DNA of 53,556 nucleotides from the NCBI RefSeq assembly GCF_001831515.1, contig NZ_KV825619.1:558-54113 (forward strand). The letters are read 5' to 3'. The stretch is from Corynebacterium sp. HMSC074A01. Its GTDB lineage: Bacteria > Actinomycetota > Actinomycetes > Mycobacteriales > Mycobacteriaceae. Made by a program: the position numbers and the translations under genes. The notes below the pieces were generated by a model, which saw nothing but the letters and a program-made list of their open reading frames with translations, searched no databases and was not told where the DNA came from. This document shows, one piece after another, positions 36,527 through 45,178 of the stretch (position 1 is its first letter; each line of letters begins with the position of its first letter).

Positions 36527-36580
36527 TGATGTTCCTTCTTTCGAGAAAGTCGTTGTTATCTGTGTGCGGGTTTCCGCGAC

Positions 36581-36964
36581 TTACAGGTTCGGGAGGCCGT
36601 GGATAACGAAGTTGTAGGACGGGCCGACAACCAGGCCGATGAAAGCGGAGACTGCGGAGAACACGGTCAGCGCGTAGAAAGCCTTAGCCCATGCCGGCTG
36701 GTCACCGAAGCCATCCTTGGTGGAGCCGAAGATGGCCTTGCCGTCTGCGCCGGTGGCCTTACCGTTCTCGTCGGTTGCCTCGAAAGCGTTGCCGATCTTG
36801 CTGGAGAGGCTGCCGGCGCCCTCGGTGTCCTTGCCCGGCTGACGCTGCTCGAGCTGGGTCTCCTGCTCGTTGTTCTTGTCCTCTGCAACGGCCATGGTGG
36901 TGGAGCCGAATGCCACGGCGACTGCGGTTGCGCCTGCGAGGGCTGCCTTACGGAAATTACGCAT
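36581..36964 (-). CDS. Small secreted/membrane-anchored protein
   Basis: 127 residues from the ATG at 36964, chosen because AGAAGGA precedes it and a signal peptide follows (MRNFRKAALAGATAVAVAFGS, cleavage after AVA); the longer frame to 37120 has no such features. The mature part is hydrophilic and ends in one membrane helix (ALTVFSAVSAFIGLVVG) and SYNFVIHGLPNL. It pairs with the downstream paralogue in an operon. Function unknown; a structural role in the cell envelope is a guess. Confidence 0.75.
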   Translation of the reverse strand: MRNFRKAALAGATAVAVAFGSTTMAVAEDKNNEQETQLEQRQPGKDTEGAGSLSSKIGNAFEATDENGKATGADGKAIFGSTKDGFGDQPAWAKAFYALTVFSAVSAFIGLVVGPSYNFVIHGLPNL

Positions 36965-37283
36965 GAAACGAAATCCTTCTCTGATAGTACTTGCAAGACG
37001 TCCGGGGATTAACGGAGAAAATCCAGGGGCCTTGGCTCCTAGGACCGAATGACAAGCCCGATGGACTCGGATCCCGGTGTCGAGGAATAACCATAATGGA
37101 TACTTCCTGGCGATGCACAAGGGCCCGCCAAAAAACTTTCAAGAGTGTGAAAAATGGGACAAGTGTTATCTGGCTTCGTAGCCTATCTGTTACACAACCA
37201 TTATCTGACGTGCAGATTTCCAAGCTCGCTGACACTTTTCTGGGCGAAAATATAATCCCCCGATATGGGGGTGGTCGAATGGG
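36965..37283 (-). other. Intergenic region with possible promoter of the secreted-protein operon and possible mtr terminator
   Basis: On the minus strand CCCCC (37267-37271) and GGGGG (37257-37261) form a short hairpin followed by a T-rich stretch, a weak terminator for mtr. Closer to the secreted genes, TTGTGC and TATGGT separated by 19 bp could be a promoter, giving a leader of roughly 120 nt. No open reading frame here is convincing. Confidence 0.35.
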
Positions 37284-38690
37284 TTATACCTCTCGAAAGT
37301 CCAGGTCGAGACCGAGCAATGCATTCTCGACCACCTCGGGAAGTGCCGGGTGGATCCAGTATTGGCGCCGGACAAAGTCGCGGAGGTCCATGTCGTAGGC
37401 CATCACAGTGATCAATTGCTGGATAAGGGTAGAGGCTTGAGGTCCGAGTAAGTGCGCGCCAAGCAGCTTGCCAGTCTTTCGGTCCGCAATGAGTTTCACC
37501 AGACCGGTTTTATCCTCCAGTGCCCAGCCGTAGGCCACGTCGCCGTAGTTCTGCACCTTCACCGTCACGTCATGGCCTGCGTCCCGCGCCTGCTGCTCCG
37601 TCAGACCAAGGACGGCGATCTGCGGGTGGGTAAACACTGCATATGGCACGTGCTCGTGTGGCATGGGCACCAGATCGTCGGAGCCTCGCATGGTCGCGAG
37701 CACGTTGTGGGTCACGGCGCGCTGCTCGGCGTTCGCCACGTGCTTGAGCTGGAAGGGGGAGGAGACGTCGCCGAGCGCCCACACGCCCTCGGCGGTGGTG
37801 CGGCCGTACTCGTCTACCTTGACGCGACCGTGGTCGCGCAGCTCGACGCCGCCGGCCTGAGCATTCAGGCGATCGCCATTGGGTACGCGTCCGGTGGCGA
37901 TGAGGAGGGCCTCGGAGGAGACTACGGTGTCGTCGTCAAGCACGAGCTCCACTTGGTCGTCCCGCTCGCGCGCGGAGCTGACGGTGCGGCCAATGTGGGT
38001 GGTGAAGCGCTCGTTTGCAAGCTCGTTGAATCGCTCGTGCAGCTCCGTGTCGAGCGCGCGCATGAGCGGCGATCGGTTCACAATCGTCACCTCGCACCCG
38101 AGGCCGTCAAAGATGTGCGCAAACTCCATCGCGATGAATCCGCCGCCCACAATTGTCAGCGACTTCGGCAGTTCCTTTAGCCGCATGATGTCCTCGTTGG
38201 TGTGGAAGGGTACGTCCTTGGCCCACTCGGGGACGAAGGGGCGCGCGCCCGCAGCCAGGATGATCGTGTCAGCGCTAATCTGCTTCTCGACGCCACCTTG
38301 TCCCGTCGCAAGCGTCTTCGGCCCAACAAAGCTCGCGTGCATGTCGTAGACCGTCACGTTGGGGCACTCGTCGCCGCGGCGGTAGGCCTCGCCGCCGGAG
38401 GCGATCTGATCGATGCGTTCTTCAAAGACGCGCTTCTGGATGGCCTGCCAGTCCGCGCCGTGGAACTCCAAGTCCACGTTGAGGCGCTTCGCCTCGCGGG
38501 CCTGGAGCGCCGCGTCGGCGGCGAGCACGAACATCTTGGTGGGGATGCAGCCGACGTTGAGGCAGGTGCCGCCGAAGGTGCCTTCCTCGATGATGGCGAC
38601 CTTCTTGTCGTCGAACTCGGGCGTCAAGATGCTGTTGCCGGAGCCGGTGCCGATGATGGCGACGTCGTAATGTTCAGTTAGTGCAGACAA
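37284..38690 (-). CDS. mtr: Mycothione reductase
   Basis: 468 residues. This NADPH-dependent flavoenzyme regenerates mycothiol, the actinobacterial thiol buffer. FAD motif IIGTGSGNS, redox disulfide Cys43/Cys48 in GTCLNVGC, NAD(P) motif IVGGGFIAMEFAH, and the C-terminal active-site pair His447 and Glu452 (HPALPEVVE). The TGSGNS variant of the FAD loop is typical of mycothione reductase. TTG start at 38690, supported by AAGGAG 9 nt upstream. It is the second gene of an operon with the hydrolase. Confidence 0.93.
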   Translation of the reverse strand: MSALTEHYDVAIIGTGSGNSILTPEFDDKKVAIIEEGTFGGTCLNVGCIPTKMFVLAADAALQAREAKRLNVDLEFHGADWQAIQKRVFEERIDQIASGGEAYRRGDECPNVTVYDMHASFVGPKTLATGQGGVEKQISADTIILAAGARPFVPEWAKDVPFHTNEDIMRLKELPKSLTIVGGGFIAMEFAHIFDGLGCEVTIVNRSPLMRALDTELHERFNELANERFTTHIGRTVSSARERDDQVELVLDDDTVVSSEALLIATGRVPNGDRLNAQAGGVELRDHGRVKVDEYGRTTAEGVWALGDVSSPFQLKHVANAEQRAVTHNVLATMRGSDDLVPMPHEHVPYAVFTHPQIAVLGLTEQQARDAGHDVTVKVQNYGDVAYGWALEDKTGLVKLIADRKTGKLLGAHLLGPQASTLIQQLITVMAYDMDLRDFVRRQYWIHPALPEVVENALLGLDLDFREV

Positions 38691-38727
38691 AAGGTTTTCT
38701 CCTTATATATAAAGGCCTGGCAGAATT

Positions 38728-39744
38728 TTACTTTGTTGTAAGGGTGTCGAGCCACGAGAAGCAGGCTTTGAAGGCTGCGTCGCGGGCGTGGAGGCCGGAG
38801 AGGAAGACGTCGTGTAGTGCGCCGTCGATAATTTCTACGTCCGTGTCCTCGGCAAGGTGCGGGGCCCAGTGCTTGATCTGTTCCACGTCCAGCACGGTGT
38901 CGGCGGTATCAGCGGCCGGGGAGTATTCCTCGCCGAGGTAGGAGTGCGAGGAGACAAGCGTGAGCACCGGCACTCCGGTATCGACGTCGTCGGCGTGGAT
39001 GCGTTCCTGACCCTCGACGATCGCGCGGAACCAGCCGGTGTATTTCTTGTGGCCCGACAGGGGCTTCATCTTCGTGTTGAAGTCCCACTCGCCGTGGTGG
39101 TCGGCGTGGATGGACTTGCCGTAGACACCAAAGCCTCGGTCTGGGAGCGCGACGCGCGGCAGGATCCTGCCCGTGGCCTTCAAGACCGGCTTTGCAGTTT
39201 TGACCAGTAAGGGACTGAACTGCAAATCGATCCACGGGCTATTCAAGATGAGCCCCTGCACCAGCGCGTGATCTTCCGGGGACGTGCGGCGCAGGTGGTC
39301 GACCCATAGGGAGGTGATTAACCCGCCTGCAGAGTGGGCGAGCGGGACGAGGTGGCCGTGGTCATGGGTAATGACGCGGAGCGCGTCCGAAAGCTCGGGG
39401 AAGTAGTGCGCTAAGTCCTCGGTGTAGTGCCAGTACTCACCGTTTTGGCGGGAGCGGCCGCAGCGGCGCAGGTCCAAAGCGTAAAACGGGTAACCTGCGG
39501 CGGTAAAAGCTTCAGCCACGTGCGTCTGGAAGAAGTAGTCGCTCATGCCGTGGACCCACATGATGGCGGGCTTGTTCGGGTCGCGCTTGTCGGCGTTGAT
39601 CGTTGCCCGCACGAGGGTGGCGCGAGTGGACTTTCCTGTATCGGGATCCTTGCCCTGGTGAAGGTAGGCGGACTCGTAGCCGTCGCCCAGAATGTCGGGG
39701 TACCAGTCCACCTCGGAGGGCGTGGTTGTTGCGTGTTTCGTCAT
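38728..39744 (-). CDS. Alpha/beta hydrolase (monoacylglycerol lipase / serine aminopeptidase-like)
   Basis: 338 residues. Oxyanion region VHGMSDY, nucleophile elbow AHSAGG, and the late DGALHDVFLS segment with the catalytic His define an alpha/beta hydrolase. The DLRRCGRS box is typical of the Hydrolase_4 family. No signal peptide, so cytoplasmic. The substrate is unknown, perhaps a lipid ester. It lies 37 bp upstream of mtr on the same strand, as in other corynebacteria (mtr-hydrolase-mqo order). Confidence 0.88.
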   Translation of the reverse strand: MTKHATTTPSEVDWYPDILGDGYESAYLHQGKDPDTGKSTRATLVRATINADKRDPNKPAIMWVHGMSDYFFQTHVAEAFTAAGYPFYALDLRRCGRSRQNGEYWHYTEDLAHYFPELSDALRVITHDHGHLVPLAHSAGGLITSLWVDHLRRTSPEDHALVQGLILNSPWIDLQFSPLLVKTAKPVLKATGRILPRVALPDRGFGVYGKSIHADHHGEWDFNTKMKPLSGHKKYTGWFRAIVEGQERIHADDVDTGVPVLTLVSSHSYLGEEYSPAADTADTVLDVEQIKHWAPHLAEDTDVEIIDGALHDVFLSGLHARDAAFKACFSWLDTLTTK

Positions 39745-39752
39745 GGCAAGTA

Positions 39753-39758
39753 AGTGTA
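39753..39758 (-). promoter_or_regulatory. Candidate leaderless promoter (-10) of the hydrolase-mtr operon
   Basis: Minus-strand TACACT stands 8 nt before the ATG at 39744; no Shine-Dalgarno sequence is seen. Confidence 0.4.
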
Positions 39759-39873
39759 GTGCGGGTTTCTTGGCTGAGGCTGGGGGTGGAGCATGTGGGC
39801 GTCGAAAAGCGAAGGGGCAAACATCGTACCATTATTTGGGGGAGGTTATAGCCACATTTGCGTGTCGCAGGCG

Positions 39874-39879
39874 TATTGT
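39874..39879 (+). promoter_or_regulatory. Possible mqo promoter (-10)
   Basis: TATTGT within GCGTATTGTTG, about 52 nt before the mqo ATG; the leader holds GAAGAGGGA. The -35 is unclear. Confidence 0.3.
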
Positions 39880-39930
39880 TGAAGGGACGTGAAAGCACAA
39901 CGCTTCGAAAGAGTGAAGAGGGAAACAACG

Positions 39931-41427
39931 ATGTCTGATACAGCAGCGAACCGCTACGACGATGAGGTGGATGTCCTCCTCATCGGCGCCGGCATCATGT
40001 CCGCCACGCTCGGCGCCATGATCCGCGAGCTTGAACCCGAGTGGAGCCAGGTCATCTACGAGCGTCTCGAAGGCCCCGCGCAGGAGTCTTCTTACGCGCT
40101 GAACAACGCCGGTACCGGCCACTCCGCGCTTTGCGAGCTGAACTACACGCCGGAGAAGAACGGCCGCATCGACGTGAACAAGGCGATGGGCATTAACGAG
40201 AAGTTCCAGATCTCGCGCCAGTTCTGGTCCCACCAGATCGAACACGACGTGCTCGGGGATCCCAGCGAGTTCATCAACCCCGTCCCGCACGTCTCCTTCG
40301 CGCAGGGCAAGGACCAGATTGACTACCTGCGCCGTCGCTACGAGGCGCTGTCGGCAAACCACATGTTCCCCAACATGCAGTTCACCGAGGACCGCGAGGT
40401 CTTCGCTGAAAAGCTGCCGCTGATGGCTAAGGGGCGCGACTTTGACGCCGAGCCGGTCGCCATCTCCTGGACCGACGCGGGCACCGACATCAACTACGGT
40501 GCGCTGTGCAACCAGTTCTTTGACGCTGCCAAGGAAGCTGGCACGGACATCCGCTACGGCCACGAGGTGACCAACCTCAAGCGCGAGGGCAACTTCTGGA
40601 AGGTCACCGTGCGCAACGTGCACACCGGCGACAAGAAGGTCACCCGCGCCCGCTTCGTCTTCGTCGGCGCTGGTGGCTACGCGCTCGACCTGCTGCGCAA
40701 GGCTGGCGTGCCCGAGGTCCGCGGCTACGCAGGCTTCCCGATCTCCGGCATGTGGCTGCGCACCACCAACCAGGAGCTCGTGGCGCAGCACAAGGCAAAG
40801 GTGTACGGCAAGGCCAAGGTCGGTGCCCCGCCGATGTCCGTGCCGCACCTTGACCTGCGCGTCATCGACGGCGAGGAGTCGCTCCTGTTCGGCCCCTACG
40901 GCGGCTGGACCCCGAAGTTCTTGAAGAAGGGCTCCTACCTCGACCTGTTCAAGTCGATCCGCCCGGACAACATCCCGTCCTACCTGGGTGTTGCCGCGAC
41001 CAACTTCGGCCTGGTCAAGTACCTGGTCGAGGAGGTCTTCCGCGACTTCGACGGCAAGATGGATGTGCTCAAGGAGTACTACCCGGAGGCAGACCCGAAG
41101 GACTGGGACGTCGTCGTCGCAGGCCAGCGCGTGCAGGTGATCAAGCCCGCCCCGGCCCCGACCTTCGGCACCCTCGAGTTCGGCACCGCCCTGGTCAACG
41201 ACCAGTCCGGTTCCATCGCCGGCATCCTCGGCGCATCCCCGGGCGCATCGATCACCCCGTCCGCGATGCTTGAGCTGCTCGAGCGTTGCTTCGGTGAGCG
41301 CATGATCGAGTGGCGCGACAAGCTCCACGAGATGTTCCCCACCTACGGCAAGTCGCTCAAGGAGAACAAGGCAGCCTACGACGAGCAGTGGGCCTGGACC
41401 CAGAAGACGCTGAAGCTGGAGCGCTAA
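39931..41427 (+). CDS. mqo: Malate:quinone oxidoreductase
   Basis: 498 residues. This peripheral membrane FAD enzyme oxidises malate and reduces menaquinone, the main malate-oxidising route in corynebacteria. FAD motif LLIGAGIMSATLG near residues 13-25, NNAGTGHSALCELNYTP, and QVIKPAPAPTFGTLEFGT near the end match the family. Start 39931 follows GAAGAGGGA; the upstream ATG/GTG at 39889 is not supported. Confidence 0.97.
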   Translation: MSDTAANRYDDEVDVLLIGAGIMSATLGAMIRELEPEWSQVIYERLEGPAQESSYALNNAGTGHSALCELNYTPEKNGRIDVNKAMGINEKFQISRQFWSHQIEHDVLGDPSEFINPVPHVSFAQGKDQIDYLRRRYEALSANHMFPNMQFTEDREVFAEKLPLMAKGRDFDAEPVAISWTDAGTDINYGALCNQFFDAAKEAGTDIRYGHEVTNLKREGNFWKVTVRNVHTGDKKVTRARFVFVGAGGYALDLLRKAGVPEVRGYAGFPISGMWLRTTNQELVAQHKAKVYGKAKVGAPPMSVPHLDLRVIDGEESLLFGPYGGWTPKFLKKGSYLDLFKSIRPDNIPSYLGVAATNFGLVKYLVEEVFRDFDGKMDVLKEYYPEADPKDWDVVVAGQRVQVIKPAPAPTFGTLEFGTALVNDQSGSIAGILGASPGASITPSAMLELLERCFGERMIEWRDKLHEMFPTYGKSLKENKAAYDEQWAWTQKTLKLER

Positions 41428-41469
41428 ACCCGCTAGCTTCCGGCGTTTAGCCCGCGCAGCCGGGGTCGT

Positions 41470-42723
41470 TTACGTACCGCAGAAGGTCGTAAACGGCCCC
41501 GGCTTTTCCGGTTGCGCCATCCATTCCTCGCCCGCGTCAGGGTTGTACGGGTCTGTCACTGCGGCAAGCAGGGCGAGATACGGGCCGAAGTCGCCGTCGC
41601 GCTCCGCGGCGTTGATTGCGTCCTGGAGCATGTGGTTGCGCGGGATATAGATGGGGCCAGGGTAGGGGGAGCCATCGGGGGCGTCGCCATACTCAAATGC
41701 GGTGACTCCGCCAAAAACCATTCCGTGTTCTCGGCTAAAGGTGGTGATGTCGTCGGCCTGTGCCAGCTCGTCAGCGAGATCACCAATGTAGGTTTCCCAC
41801 GCCGTGTCCCACTGGCTTTGCATCGTGGACAGGATTTCCTGGGCACGCTCCTGGCCGAGTTCTGGTAGCAGTGTTTCCGCCAGGCGGACCATGTTCCAGG
41901 CCAGAATGCTGGGTTGGTTGCCAAATGCATAACGCCGCTGCGCATCGATAGAAGAGAAGGTTGCTGCGCCGTCGAAACGCTGCGTAAACGCACACGGTCC
42001 GTAGTCGATGGTTTCGCCGGAGAGCGCGACGTTGTCCGTATTCATGACGCCGTGGACAAAGCCGACGGCCATCCACCGACTCACCACATCAACCTGTCGA
42101 TGAATCACCGAATCCAGCAGCCGCTCTGGCCCCTCGTACCCGGCGGCGGTGATCACGTCAGCGACCAGGTCGCGGGACTTTTGGGCGGCGTATTGCAGGG
42201 AGCCGACGCGCAGGTGCGAGGAGGCCGTGCGCACCACAATGCCCGCAGGCACCTGGCCTTGTTGGCGGATGACCTTCTCTCCAGTGCGTATCACCGCGAG
42301 CGCGCGTGTGGTTGGTATGCCGATGGCGTGCATGAATTCGCTGACCAGGTATTCGCGGAGCATTGGGCCGATCGCGCCGAGTCCGTCGGAGCCGGGGCGG
42401 GAAAACGGGGTGAGCCCGGAGCCCTTGAGCTGTATCTCGCGTCCGTTGATATCGCCGAGGAGCATCGCGCGACCATCGCCAAGCACTGGCACGAACTGGC
42501 CGAACTGATGGCCTGAGTACGCGGTGGCGTGCCCGCCCGCGGAGCCTGCGAGCCACGCGACGCCCTCGTCGCTGCGCAGCCAATCGGGATCGAGGCCGAG
42601 CTCGCGCGCGTGAGGCTCGTTGAGGACGATCAGCTCGGCATCTGGCAGGTCGGTTCCGGGCACGGGCACCGCCATGTCGGGCAGCGCGTCGGCGAATGTG
42701 TGGGCAAGCGTGGGCTGTTCCAT
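41470..42723 (-). CDS. selO: SelO family protein AMPylase (YdiU/UPF0061), short form
   Basis: 417 residues. SelO is a pseudokinase-fold enzyme that transfers AMP to proteins in redox control. Motifs: YSGHQFGQFVPVLGDGRA, REIQLKGSGLTPFSR, HGVMNTDNVALSGETIDYGP (metal-binding Asn and Asp) and YIPRNH; the end is TFCGT, a C-terminal Cys near the place of selenocysteine in other members. It is shorter than the usual 480 or more residues. The ATG lies 24 bp from the divergent cobA start. Confidence 0.92.
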   Translation of the reverse strand: MEQPTLAHTFADALPDMAVPVPGTDLPDAELIVLNEPHARELGLDPDWLRSDEGVAWLAGSAGGHATAYSGHQFGQFVPVLGDGRAMLLGDINGREIQLKGSGLTPFSRPGSDGLGAIGPMLREYLVSEFMHAIGIPTTRALAVIRTGEKVIRQQGQVPAGIVVRTASSHLRVGSLQYAAQKSRDLVADVITAAGYEGPERLLDSVIHRQVDVVSRWMAVGFVHGVMNTDNVALSGETIDYGPCAFTQRFDGAATFSSIDAQRRYAFGNQPSILAWNMVRLAETLLPELGQERAQEILSTMQSQWDTAWETYIGDLADELAQADDITTFSREHGMVFGGVTAFEYGDAPDGSPYPGPIYIPRNHMLQDAINAAERDGDFGPYLALLAAVTDPYNPDAGEEWMAQPEKPGPFTTFCGT

Positions 42724-42747
42724 GGGGCCAGCCTAGACTAGTGGGCC
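42724..42747. promoter_or_regulatory. Overlapping divergent leaderless promoters of selO and cobA
   Basis: In a 24-bp gap, minus-strand TAGGCT (42730-42735) lies 6 nt from the selO ATG and plus-strand TAGACT (42734-42739) lies 8 nt from the cobA ATG. The two -10 elements overlap by two bases, so both transcripts would be leaderless and could not be initiated at the same time. Confidence 0.5.
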
Positions 42748-43488
42748 ATGAGCATCGGCAAAGTCACACTCGTCGGAGGGGGCCCAGGCGAATGGGACCT
42801 GCTTACCATCCGCGGCCTGCGCGCACTCGAGGCCGCCGACGTGATCCTCACCGATCACCTCGGCCCCGCCAGCCAGCTCGAGGAATTCCTCGACGTAAAG
42901 AGCAAGCTGCTTATCGACGTCGCGAAGCTCCCCTACGGCAAACAGGTCGCCCAAACGCGCACCAACGAACTGCTGGTGGAGCACGCGCTCGCGGGCAAGC
43001 ACGTGGTGCGGCTCAAGGGCGGTGACCCTTATGTCTTCGGGCGCGGCTTTGAAGAGGTGCAGGCGTGCACTGCCGCGGGCGTGCCGGTTACGATCGTGCC
43101 CGGGGTGACCAGCGCGATCTCCGTGCCCGCCGCGGCAGGCGTGCCGGTGACCCAGCGTGGGGTGACGCACGCCTTTACGGTGGTCTCGGGCCACCTGCCG
43201 CCGGCGCACCCGAACTCCTTGGTGGATTGGGAGGCGCTCGCACGCGTCGGCGGGACCATCTGCGTGATCATGGGGGTGCGCAATGTGCGTGCGATTGCGG
43301 AGACGTTGGTCGGCGCGGGGCTGGACCCGGCCACGCCAGCGGTCGCGGTGCAGGAAGGCGAGACCGCCTCCCAGCGCGTGGTGCACGCGACGGCGTCGAC
43401 CTTGGCGGATGGCATGGAAGCTGAGTCGATCGCCTCGCCGGCGGTTTACGTCTTCGGGGAGGTCGCCGGCCTTGCGGACGCTCGATAG
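42748..43488 (+). CDS. cobA: Uroporphyrinogen-III C-methyltransferase
   Basis: 246 residues. It methylates uroporphyrinogen III twice, giving precorrin-2 for siroheme (or cobalamin). Motifs: VGGGPGEWDLLTIRG at the start, HLGPASQL, VVRLKGGDPYVFGRGFEE and VPGVTSAISVPAAAGVPVTQRG. It is a single-domain enzyme, without the CysG dehydrogenase domain. The next gene starts inside its 3' end. Confidence 0.95.
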   Translation: MSIGKVTLVGGGPGEWDLLTIRGLRALEAADVILTDHLGPASQLEEFLDVKSKLLIDVAKLPYGKQVAQTRTNELLVEHALAGKHVVRLKGGDPYVFGRGFEEVQACTAAGVPVTIVPGVTSAISVPAAAGVPVTQRGVTHAFTVVSGHLPPAHPNSLVDWEALARVGGTICVIMGVRNVRAIAETLVGAGLDPATPAVAVQEGETASQRVVHATASTLADGMEAESIASPAVYVFGEVAGLADAR

Positions 43489-44431
43489 CCTGATCTGGGA
43501 TGAGGCTCTCGCCGATGGGATGCCGGACACGCTGCTGATCTGCCACGACCCGACGCTGGATCTGACCCGCCAGGCAGCGCAGGCGGGCCCGCGCGTGCTG
43601 TTTCTAGATCCCGATTACGCGCGCAGCCAGGCGGCAGCGGCGACCGGTGCGGAGATCGCGGGGGATAAGCGGTTAGATGAGTTCCTCGCTGGTGCCGGTG
43701 AAGGGTCTGTGGTCGGGCTCGGCGAGATGCCGAAGTCCCTGGCCCGACTGGATTACCTTGCCCGCGCTATTGCCGGGGCGGGCTTTGACAGCGCGCGCCT
43801 GGTGCTCGGGGCGAACAACAAGCACCTGTCGCGAGGCATGAACACGGTGCTCGCCGACTCCTTCGATACGGTGCGCGGCTCCCGCGGGCGCGGCAAGTTC
43901 CGCTGCCTGGTCGCCTCCGGGTCGCGCGATGTTGCGTACGAGCCTGTGACGTCGAGCGGGCTGGTGGCTTTCGGTGGCGTGTTCTCCGGCGCGAAGCCGG
44001 ACCGCGGCGGCGAGCTGCTCCGCTCTTGCCTGCCGGAAGAACCGGGCCGTCTTCTGGACCTCGGCTGCGGCAACGGCTCGGTCAGCCGCGGCATCGCCGG
44101 CGCGGTTGCCACGGATTCGGATGCCGACGCCGTCCTCTCCGCCCGCGCCATCGGACTTCACACCACGTGGGACGACGCCGGCTCGCGGCTTCCGGACGCC
44201 AGCTTCGACACCATCGCGCTCAACCCGCCCTTCCACGAAGGCACCACCATTGACGCCACCCTGGTGCAGCACCTCCTCGACGCCGCACAGCGCCTGCTCG
44301 CCGCCGACGGCGCGCTGTACGTGGTACATAACTCGCACCTGCGCTACCGCGGCGAGGTTCAGCGACGCTTCGCTGAGGTAGAGCAGGTCGCCCGCGACGC
44401 GACGTTTACGGTGCTGCGGGCGCGCCTTTAA
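43472..44431 (+). CDS. Class I SAM-dependent methyltransferase, RsmC/RlmG-like
   Basis: 319 residues from a TTG at 43472, chosen because GGGGAGG lies 9 nt upstream and the N-terminal domain starts there; it overlaps cobA by 17 bp. The N-terminal half is the degenerate methyltransferase-like domain of the RsmC/RlmG group, and the C-terminal half has the SAM motif LLDLGCGNGSVSRG and the catalytic NPPFHEG, typical for guanine N2-methylation of rRNA. The exact rRNA target is not determined. Confidence 0.88.
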   Translation: MRTLDSLIWDEALADGMPDTLLICHDPTLDLTRQAAQAGPRVLFLDPDYARSQAAAATGAEIAGDKRLDEFLAGAGEGSVVGLGEMPKSLARLDYLARAIAGAGFDSARLVLGANNKHLSRGMNTVLADSFDTVRGSRGRGKFRCLVASGSRDVAYEPVTSSGLVAFGGVFSGAKPDRGGELLRSCLPEEPGRLLDLGCGNGSVSRGIAGAVATDSDADAVLSARAIGLHTTWDDAGSRLPDASFDTIALNPPFHEGTTIDATLVQHLLDAAQRLLAADGALYVVHNSHLRYRGEVQRRFAEVEQVARDATFTVLRARL

Positions 44432-45174
44432 GCAGTAATCCGCCCCTGCAGGATCCGCGGCAGCGCCTCCGCCGCCGTTGCCGGCACGACCACGCTGGCC
44501 AGGTGTGACAGCTCCGTCGGCTGCGGGGTGACCTCCACGATCGGAATCTCGCGTGCGTGCGCCATCAGCGGCAGCCCCGCGGCAGGGTAGACCACGCCAG
44601 AGGTGCCGACGATCAGCAGCGCATCCGCCGTCTTCATCCGCCGCTCCGCCTCGACCCACTCGTCCTGCGGCAGCGCCTCGCCGAACCACACCACGCCCGG
44701 CCGCACGAGCCCGCCACACACAGGACAGTGTGGCGGCGCAATCGCCTCGACGGGTTCCTCCGGCAGCGCGATCGGCTCCTCGTACGGGGTGTCGCAGTCG
44801 GTGCAGCGAAAGGCAAACAGCGAGCCGTGCAGGTGCACCACGTCTTCGCTGCCCGCACGTTCGTGCAGGTTATCAATGTTTTGCGTCGTCACCGTCACCC
44901 CACGCGCCGCCGCAATCGCCCGGTGCCCCGCATTCGGCTCCGCGCGCTGCGCCAGCTGCGCCCGCCAGAGGTACCAGGCGTACATCGTGTCGGGGTCATC
45001 GTGCCATGCGCTTATCGACGCCATCGCCACCGGATCCACCTGCTCCCACACCCCAGTCACCGCATCCCGGTACGTAGCGATACCGCTATCCGCGCTCATG
45101 CCGGCACCGGTGAAGACTTCGACGTGGTTGGCGCTTGAGAGGATCTGGTGGGCGTCGATAAGCAATTGCTCCAT
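44428..45174 (-). CDS. cobB: NAD-dependent protein deacylase, sirtuin family
   Basis: 248 residues. NAD-binding GAGMSADSGIATYRD, TQNIDNLHERAG with catalytic HLHGS, and a four-Cys zinc site (CTDC, then CPVCG) are present; FGEALP and GTSGVVYPAA complete the family. The YRD in place of FRD and the short length fit class III/CobB-like enzymes that remove acyl groups from lysine. It overlaps the methyltransferase gene tail to tail by 4 bp. Its own promoter probably lies over the end of the upstream nuclease gene. Confidence 0.93.
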   Translation of the reverse strand: MEQLLIDAHQILSSANHVEVFTGAGMSADSGIATYRDAVTGVWEQVDPVAMASISAWHDDPDTMYAWYLWRAQLAQRAEPNAGHRAIAAARGVTVTTQNIDNLHERAGSEDVVHLHGSLFAFRCTDCDTPYEEPIALPEEPVEAIAPPHCPVCGGLVRPGVVWFGEALPQDEWVEAERRMKTADALLIVGTSGVVYPAAGLPLMAHAREIPIVEVTPQPTELSHLASVVVPATAAEALPRILQGRITA

Positions 45175-45178
45175 GGCC

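Noticed and set aside
37013..37120. Upstream extension of the 127-residue secreted protein to 37120
   Set aside because: It would bury the signal peptide 52 residues inside the protein; the ATG at 36964 has AGAAGGA before it.
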